Source of the DNA: Symsagittifera roscoffensis
Taxonomy: Eukaryota; Xenacoelomorpha; Acoela; Convolutidae
NCBI RefSeq assembly: GCF_963678635.1
Contig: NC_087068.1
Span: 4,156,001 to 4,220,000, forward strand
Reading direction: 5' to 3'
DNA: 64,000 nucleotides
The notes below the pieces were generated by a model that saw nothing but the letters and a program-made list of their open reading frames with translations, was not told the origin of the DNA and did no database searches. Numbering within the stretch: the first letter of the stretch is position 1; every line of letters starts with the position of its first letter. The position numbers and the translations under genes were made by a program. Of the stretch, positions 63,191 through 64,000 are shown piece by piece.

Positions 63191-64000
63191 ACAACAAACA
63201 ACGCAAAATTTCAATCAATTTTTGTTTTCACCAAAGAACCAAAAAAAAATCCATTGCAAACACTCAAAAAGATCACAATAAAAATTCTCAAAAACAAAGG
63301 ATCATTTGTAAACTAGAAGAAAAAAACTAAATTTAAAAAAATACAACAACGCCAACCATCGCGCCTCAGTAATCAACCACGAAACGACCAACAAAAATCT
63401 TCATTCCACAATCTAAAATATTAATGAAAGTAAAACTTCAGAAACCCTCTAAGATAACTAAGATATATTTGTCATACATTGAAAACTCTTTCTACAGAAT
63501 CTTCGAATCTCAATCTTGAAGTGAGTAGTCCAAATTCAGCCTATGAAAATCCTTTCAAACATCGCCCTATTTCCACACCACTATCAATAGCCGACAAACA
63601 TCTAACTTCAAACAGATCTCGAACTGTAATTGAAAGAAATGCACGTCAAAAAAAGCAATACCCTTATATTTGACAACTTAATTAAAAGTTATATTGTTAC
63701 AACACTCTCCTATCATTCAGAGCATCAACAGTATTGTCTCAATTTATACCCCATAGTTTCCCAAAAGGGAAATAGCAATCAAGCCTAAAAACAGATATTA
63801 ACATGATCTTTTAGCCTAAGACGATATATCTCTCAAAAAATCCTTAGACATCCAATAAATAAAAACAAAACTAGGAACCTCATTCTTAACCCTCCAGATT
63901 TTACTTCACCATAAACTCTCCATATCCAACCCGCTTGTCAAAAATCAATAAACAATCCGAGCACACTTGGTTTCCGAACCACGAAAAAATATATATTTCG
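63191..64000 (+). other. AT-rich sequence, probably the 3' part of the decayed element
   Basis: A 64-codon open stretch (63479-63673) with no ATG may be a coding remnant. A sequence from TGTTACAACACTC (63694) could be the start of an LTR, but no second copy is in the window to confirm it. Confidence 0.35.

Overview
The window is animal (metazoan) genomic DNA, most likely from a compact, AT-rich invertebrate genome. The evidence is a three-exon SNRNP27 gene with introns of 67 and 344 bases, short T-rich 3' splice sites, tRNA-headed SINE-like repeats, a hAT-type MITE, a fossil protein-primed DNA polymerase, and Ty3/gypsy elements. Splice-acceptor-like TTTCAG motifs lie just upstream of start codons and would fit a spliced-leader organism such as a nematode, but this is a guess. 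A 200-base run of N at 61757-61956 is an assembly gap.

Layout. (1) 1-4328: tandem copies (about 1.69 kb each) of the LTR-end plus leader of an LTR-retrotransposon family, in minus orientation. (2) 4329-28730: one giant Ty3/gypsy-type element (24.4 kb) of the same family in plus orientation, nested in the last of those old LTR pieces. Its 921-base LTRs begin TGTGACATTCG and end CGAATGTTACA and are about 99% identical. (3) 29183-38082: two host genes, SNRNP27 and an acidic/basic chromatin-like protein with an AT-hook-like motif. A recent 1.97-kb tandem duplication repeats the last exon of the first gene and the first exon of the second. (4) 38083-43779: AT-rich DNA with a MITE and repeat debris. 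(5) 43780-47660, minus strand: a frameshifted Polinton/Maverick-type DNA polymerase B. (6) 48.8-57.1 kb: a 3.8-kb tandem duplication with small unrecognised genes. (7) 57.7-64 kb: one small possible gene, CCAAT-type arrays, AT-rich DNA, the gap, and a decayed retrotransposon integrase.

The giant element is the main interest. Its first reading frame runs Gag (coiled coil, capsid-like region, two CCHC knuckles), retropepsin, RT-RNase H, integrase, then a C-terminal domain resembling a TARG1/OARD1-type macro domain. In this copy that frame is cut by two in-frame TGA codons and by a frame change that coincides with a 10-base direct duplication. A second block carries an 824-aa protein with a canonical SGNH/GDSL hydrolase domain. 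It overlaps a second long frame (1531 aa, then an in-frame TGA, then 601 aa) that starts with a second, degenerate SGNH-like domain and continues into protein I do not recognise. A macro-like domain and two SGNH-like domains in one LTR element, with three TGA-separated same-frame junctions, an 11-base polypurine-tract-like motif present five times, and a 41-base-period motif array in the leader, make it a candidate for a poorly described retroelement lineage. The coding part is clearly more GC-rich than the flanks.

Limits: all homology calls are from reading motifs and from memory of the families; no searches were run. Exon boundaries were inferred from phase-consistent GT/AG sites.
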